DNA from: Carbonatibacter sp965199245
Lineage (GTDB): Bacteria > Pseudomonadota > Alphaproteobacteria > Kiloniellales > Kiloniellaceae
Direction: 5' to 3'
NCBI GenBank assembly: GCA_965199245.1
Contig: CBDAQP010000003.1
Coordinates: 248,001-312,000, forward strand
DNA: 64,000 nt
Shown here: in pieces, positions 61,122-64,000 of the stretch
How the letters are laid out: each line of letters starts with the position of its first letter
Numbering within the stretch: position 1 is the stretch's first letter
Made by a program: the position numbers and the translations under genes
Notes under the pieces: model-generated
What the model was told of the DNA's origin: nothing
Seen by the model: the letters and a program-made list of their open reading frames with translations, nothing else
Databases searched by the model: none

Positions 61122-62294
61122 ATGACCAAGACATTTTCTGATGCAACCCGCGTTGCCCATGCGGGCCGTGCGCCCGCGCGAAACAGCGGTTTGGTTAATC
61201 CGCCTGTTGAACATGCCTCGACCATTCTTTTTTCGTCACTGACGGAATTAGACGAACGCTCCAAAAACAAGCTCAAACCGGGCAATGTCAACTATGGGCG
61301 ACAGGGAACGCCAGCACGCTTTGCCTTTGAAGACGCGATTGCAGAACTCGAAGGCGGGGGTGATGCCTGTGTGACCTCGTCGGGTCTCGCTGCCATCACG
61401 ACGGCCTTACTGGCCTTTGTCGCAGCAGGGGATCATATTCTTGTCCCAGATAGCGTTTATACCCCTACCCGTCTGTTTTGCGATCACTTTTTGAAAAAAA
61501 TGGGAGTTGAGACAACCTACTACGACCCCAACGGCAACATTACCCCCCTGATGACAGAACGCACGACTGTTGTTTTTGCCGAATCTCCCGGATCCTTAAC
61601 CTTTGATATGCAGGATATTCCCGCACTGGCCCAACGCGCCCATGACGGAGGGGCTGTTGTGATTCTCGACAACACCTGGGGGACACCTCTTTACTGTAAG
61701 TCTTTTGACCTTGGGGTTGATGTTTCTGTTCACGCTGCAACCAAGTATATTGTTGGTCATTCCGATGCTATGCTGGGCCTGATTGTCACAAAGTCTGCAC
61801 ATTCCACCGCCATCAGACGCAGTGCCGACCACTTGGGCCAATGTGCTGGCCCAGACGACATTTATCTGGCCCAACGCGGCCTGCGAACCCTGGCCGTGCG
61901 TTTGAAACAACACCATACCAACGGCCTCGCACTCGCCCAGTGGCTGGAACAGCACCCCAAGGTCTCACGAGTCTTGCACCCTGCCCTGCCTCACCATCCC
62001 GGACACGCCATCTGGCAACGCGATTTTAAGGGAGCCTGCGGGCTTTTTTCCATCGTCCTTGATCAACATTACAACCGGGCCGCACTTGGAGCCATGATTG
62101 ACCATATGGAGCTTTTTGGCTTGGGCTATAGCTGGGGCGGGTATGAAAGCCTGATCTTACCAGAATCCCCAATCCGCACCGCAACAGACTGGGTACCAAA
62201 GGGAACACTTGTGCGCCTGCATATCGGGCTAGAAGATCCCGACGACCTCAAGAACGACCTCGATGCCGGATTTAATCGTTTGTGTGAAGGGTAG
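61122..62294 (+). CDS. metC: Cystathionine beta-lyase (PLP-dependent)
   Basis: Cleaves cystathionine to homocysteine in methionine synthesis. The 390-residue protein belongs to the Cys/Met-metabolism PLP family: VNPPVEHASTILFSSL, YGRQGTPARFAFEDAIAELE, VTSSGLAAITTAL, and the Schiff-base Lys208 in HAATKYIVGHSDAMLG. SWGGYESLILP and VRLHIGLEDPDDL near the C-terminus favour beta-lyase over gamma-synthase. Other sulfur-amino-acid lyases cannot be fully excluded. hisI follows after six bases. Confidence 0.9.
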   Translation: MTKTFSDATRVAHAGRAPARNSGLVNPPVEHASTILFSSLTELDERSKNKLKPGNVNYGRQGTPARFAFEDAIAELEGGGDACVTSSGLAAITTALLAFVAAGDHILVPDSVYTPTRLFCDHFLKKMGVETTYYDPNGNITPLMTERTTVVFAESPGSLTFDMQDIPALAQRAHDGGAVVILDNTWGTPLYCKSFDLGVDVSVHAATKYIVGHSDAMLGLIVTKSAHSTAIRRSADHLGQCAGPDDIYLAQRGLRTLAVRLKQHHTNGLALAQWLEQHPKVSRVLHPALPHHPGHAIWQRDFKGACGLFSIVLDQHYNRAALGAMIDHMELFGLGYSWGGYESLILPESPIRTATDWVPKGTLVRLHIGLEDPDDLKNDLDAGFNRLCEG

Positions 62295-62300
62295 TAAAAC

Positions 62301-62789
62301 ATGACTCAGACTCAAAACAACAAAAGCCATTCAGACCTTTTGAACAGCCTGCGCTTTAATGCCGACGGGTTGATTCCCGCCATTGCACAGGACGCCCAAG
62401 GAGGCGAGGTTTTGATGATGGCGTGGATGAATGCAGAAGCCATCATTGAAACGCTGTCAACGGGGCGGGTCTGCTACTGGACACGCACACGCCAGAAGCT
62501 CTGGCGCAAAGGCGAAAAATCAGGACAGGTTCAAAAGCTGGTTGATTTTCTGATCGACTGTGATGGCGATACGGTTTTGCTCAAGGTTCACCAAACAGGG
62601 GTCGCCTGCCACACAGGACGGCGCAGTTGCTTTTATCGTGCGGTTAAATACGACAACAACGCAGTCGTCCTCCGCACCCTCACCGTCCCTGAAATCACAC
62701 CGGAAGACCTCTACGGCCCGAAAGAAACAGAAAACTCGAAAGAAAAAAAGCGGGAACAAAGGTTCCCGCTTTCCAGGTGGTCGGAGTAG
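62301..62789 (+). CDS. hisI: Phosphoribosyl-AMP cyclohydrolase
   Basis: Third step of histidine synthesis. The 162-residue protein shows the HisI core GLIPAIAQDAQGGEVLMMAW, MNAEAIIETLSTGRVCYWTR, LWRKGEKSGQ, LIDCDGDTVLLKVHQTGVAC and HTGRRSCFYR, including the zinc Cys and Asp residues. The last 17 or so codons are encoded by the terminator hairpin and the 3' end of the converging tRNA-Pro gene, so the true conserved protein probably ends near residue 140 and the tail may be dispensable. Confidence 0.95.
   Translation: MTQTQNNKSHSDLLNSLRFNADGLIPAIAQDAQGGEVLMMAWMNAEAIIETLSTGRVCYWTRTRQKLWRKGEKSGQVQKLVDFLIDCDGDTVLLKVHQTGVACHTGRRSCFYRAVKYDNNAVVLRTLTVPEITPEDLYGPKETENSKEKKREQRFPLSRWSE
62747..62772 (-). 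terminator. Terminator of tRNA-Pro inside the hisI 3' end
   Basis: AAAGCGGGAAC and GTTCCCGCTTT form a perfect 11-bp stem around four bases. On the minus strand it is followed by a long T-run, six bases after the tRNA-Pro CCA; on the plus strand only TTT follows. It therefore serves tRNA-Pro mainly, while being translated within hisI. Confidence 0.9.
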
Positions 62790-62854
62790 CAGGATTCGAA
62801 CCTGCGACCCCTTGGCCCCCAGCCAAGTGCGCTACCAGACTGCGCTATACTCCG
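62778..62854 (-). tRNA. trnP: tRNA-Pro (anticodon GGG)
   Basis: A 77-nt cloverleaf with encoded CCA: acceptor CGGAGTA/TACTCCG, D arm GCGC/GCGC, anticodon stem CTTGG/CCAAG with loop CTGGGGG, and T loop TTCGAAT. It follows merR on the minus strand, a common alphaproteobacterial arrangement, and overlaps the last 12 bases of hisI. Confidence 0.96.
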
Positions 62855-62960
62855 ATAAACTACAATAGAGTAAATCTAAAAACTTCAAGCCAACGTTGAC
62901 TGGCAGGAAAACTGCTTTCAAGAACCGCAGAATACCCGAGGCATTTGAGGATCACAAAAA

Positions 62961-63071
62961 TCAACCTGTGCGGTCGCGCTGTGCGCGGAGCCAGCCATAA
63001 TAACGCACCAGACGACGAGGCTCGGAGTTTCCAGAAGTACCCGATGGGCGCGTATAACGTCCTTTGCCCAT
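62961..63071 (-). CDS. Candidate 36-residue basic small protein downstream of the MerR gene
   Basis: A short frame starts at an ATG five bases after the MerR stop and runs to a TGA. The product begins MGKGRYTRPSGTSGNSEPRR and continues with LVRYYGWLRAQRDRTG: basic, with Tyr and Trp, and no low-complexity run. A GAGG lies 15 bases before the ATG, inside the merR end. It could be a real small gene or chance. No family was recognised. Confidence 0.35.
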   Translation of the reverse strand: MGKGRYTRPSGTSGNSEPRRLVRYYGWLRAQRDRTG

Positions 63072-63075
63072 GAAA

Positions 63076-63594
63076 TCAATCTTTTTCCTCACCCTCTAAA
63101 CCTGCCCTAATCTTTTCAAGACGCCACAGCATATCTTGAAGCGCAGAAAACAGAACGCTATCGCCCTGCACAGACTCTGGCACGGGTTGCGGGGCCACCC
63201 GGGCAGTGACCAACAGATCAGCAAGCGCGGCAACCGCACCAGATTTATTATCACTGATAGCTTGGGGCAATGCCTGGTCGCACACAGACGGAGGAGAACT
63301 TGGGGACGGGGGGAGGCTTAGGGGGGGCAAGCGTCCGCGATGGTCTTTGAAAAGTTTTTGCACCCCCTTAATCGTCAGACCGTCGCGATAGAGCAGATCA
63401 CGAATGCGCGACAAGAGTTCCAGATCGCTGGGACGATAATAACGCCGCCGCCCCGCGCGTTTCATCGGCTTGACATCATCAAAGCGCGTTTCCCAAAAAC
63501 GCAAGACGTGCTGGGGAACGCCAAGTTCTTCAGAGGCTTCGCTGATCGTCCGCAAAGCATCAGGGGACTTCCGCACAGAAATTTCAGAAGACAC
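63076..63594 (-). CDS. MerR-family transcriptional regulator
   Basis: A 172-residue regulator. The N-terminal winged helix-turn-helix contains RTISEASEELGVPQHVLRFW, ETRFDDVKPMKRAGRRRYYR and DLELLSRIRDLLYRDGLTIK, typical of the MerR-like protein encoded after ihfA in alphaproteobacteria. A Pro/Ser-rich linker (about 92-105) and a C-terminal helix follow. No effector-binding domain or metal-binding Cys set is visible, so its signal is unknown. It lies 39 bases after ihfA. Confidence 0.9.
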   Translation of the reverse strand: MSSEISVRKSPDALRTISEASEELGVPQHVLRFWETRFDDVKPMKRAGRRRYYRPSDLELLSRIRDLLYRDGLTIKGVQKLFKDHRGRLPPLSLPPSPSSPPSVCDQALPQAISDNKSGAVAALADLLVTARVAPQPVPESVQGDSVLFSALQDMLWRLEKIRAGLEGEEKD

Positions 63595-63633
63595 GCTCTA
63601 CTCCACCGGATTCAGGCCAAAGCCAAACGCCCG

Positions 63634-63927
63634 TCAGGATGACGCGTTGATCTTGCTCTTGAGCACTTGCGACGCGCGAAAGATCAAAACACGCCGAGGA
63701 GAAATAGGGACTTCTTCGCCTGTTTTGGGATTGCGCCCGATACGTTCTGCCTTATGTCGGACAGTGAAGGAGCCAAACGAAGACACCTTAACCGATTCTC
63801 CGCTAACCAAGGTATCAGAAATCTCACCCAGAATATCTTCGACGAGCTGGGCAGATTCACTGCGCGAAAGACCGATTTGCTCGTAAATAGCCTCTCCCAA
63901 ATCAGCGCGTGTCACAGTATTAACCAT
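63634..63927 (-). CDS. ihfA: Integration host factor subunit alpha
   Basis: A 97-residue DNA-bending HU/IHF-fold protein. TRADLGEAIYEQIGLSRSES and VEDILGEISDTLVSGESVKV precede the beta-arm GSFTVRHKAERIGRNPKTGE with the intercalating Pro in the RNPKTGE tip, then VLIFRASQVLKSKIN. It is followed by the MerR gene. The remaining 73 bases to the window end hold its upstream region. Confidence 0.96.
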   Translation of the reverse strand: MVNTVTRADLGEAIYEQIGLSRSESAQLVEDILGEISDTLVSGESVKVSSFGSFTVRHKAERIGRNPKTGEEVPISPRRVLIFRASQVLKSKINASS

Positions 63928-64000
63928 AGGACTTGCCTCTTTTTCAATTTCCCTCGTGGGGAAAGAACAACAACGAAAACGAAGAGCACAAAGTAGTCAT

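Noticed and set aside
1..64000. CRISPR arrays, rRNA genes, prophage or toxin-antitoxin pairs
   Set aside because: No regularly spaced repeats, rRNA landmarks, phage structural genes or paired small toxin genes were seen in the window.

Overview
The window looks like a chromosomal segment of an alphaproteobacterium, most likely near the Rhodospirillales. The reasons are the gene order pdhA-ftsB-eno, the ATP12-family F1-ATPase assembly chaperone (typical of alphaproteobacteria and mitochondria), the merged ribosomal-protein/RNA-polymerase cluster with a second tuf next to tRNA-Tyr/Gly/Trp, and ihfA-merR-tRNA-Pro. G+C is about half by eye. The assignment rests on protein and order recognition only; no search was run.

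Layout. (1) 1-8.7 kb, minus strand: pdhA (cut by the window edge), ftsB, eno, kdsA, pyrG, secG, then tpiA. These are central-carbon, CTP, KDO and secretion genes. A badly decayed chemotaxis receptor gene lies between secG and tpiA. (2) 8.9-12.3 kb, plus strand: ppiD and trpE, followed by a 394-bp A+T-rich gene-free stretch with nested AACGTT palindromes. (3) 12.7-20 kb, minus strand: EamA transporter, ATP12 chaperone, HAD phosphatase, RluC-type pseudouridine synthase, CrcB fluoride channel, an isochorismatase-like protein apparently without its catalytic triad, RarA and a Deg-type periplasmic protease. (4) 20-52.7 kb, minus strand: about 33 kb of translation and transcription genes, read from right to left: tRNA-Tyr, tRNA-Gly, tuf, tRNA-Trp, secE, nusG, rplKA, rplJL, rpoBC, rpsLG, fusA, tuf, the S10 operon, the spc operon, secY, adk and the alpha operon down to rplQ, which ends at a strong terminator. 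The two tuf copies and 83 bp of 3' flank appear identical. (5) 52.9-56.1 kb: rlmB, then two dead insertion sequences, IS630-type and IS5-type, the latter with perfect 16-bp inverted repeats. (6) 56.1-61 kb, plus strand: a complete napEFDABC periplasmic nitrate reductase operon behind a perfect FNR-type box and closed by an intrinsic terminator. (7) 61.1-64 kb: metC and hisI on plus; tRNA-Pro, a MerR regulator and ihfA on minus, converging on hisI.

How it works together: the large informational cluster makes ribosomes, RNA polymerase, elongation factors and the Sec channel. The flanking genes cover protein folding and quality control (PpiD, Deg protease), RNA modification (RluC, RlmB) and replication-fork maintenance (RarA). 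The nap operon passes electrons from quinol through NapC and NapB to the NapA molybdenum centre, and its FNR-type site suggests induction at low oxygen. No rRNA gene, CRISPR array, prophage or obviously new multi-gene system was seen. The most unusual items are the nested palindromes after trpE, the triad-less isochorismatase-like protein, a 15-bp core shared by the ppiD and rpsL promoters, the tuf repeat, and the hisI/tRNA-Pro overlap.
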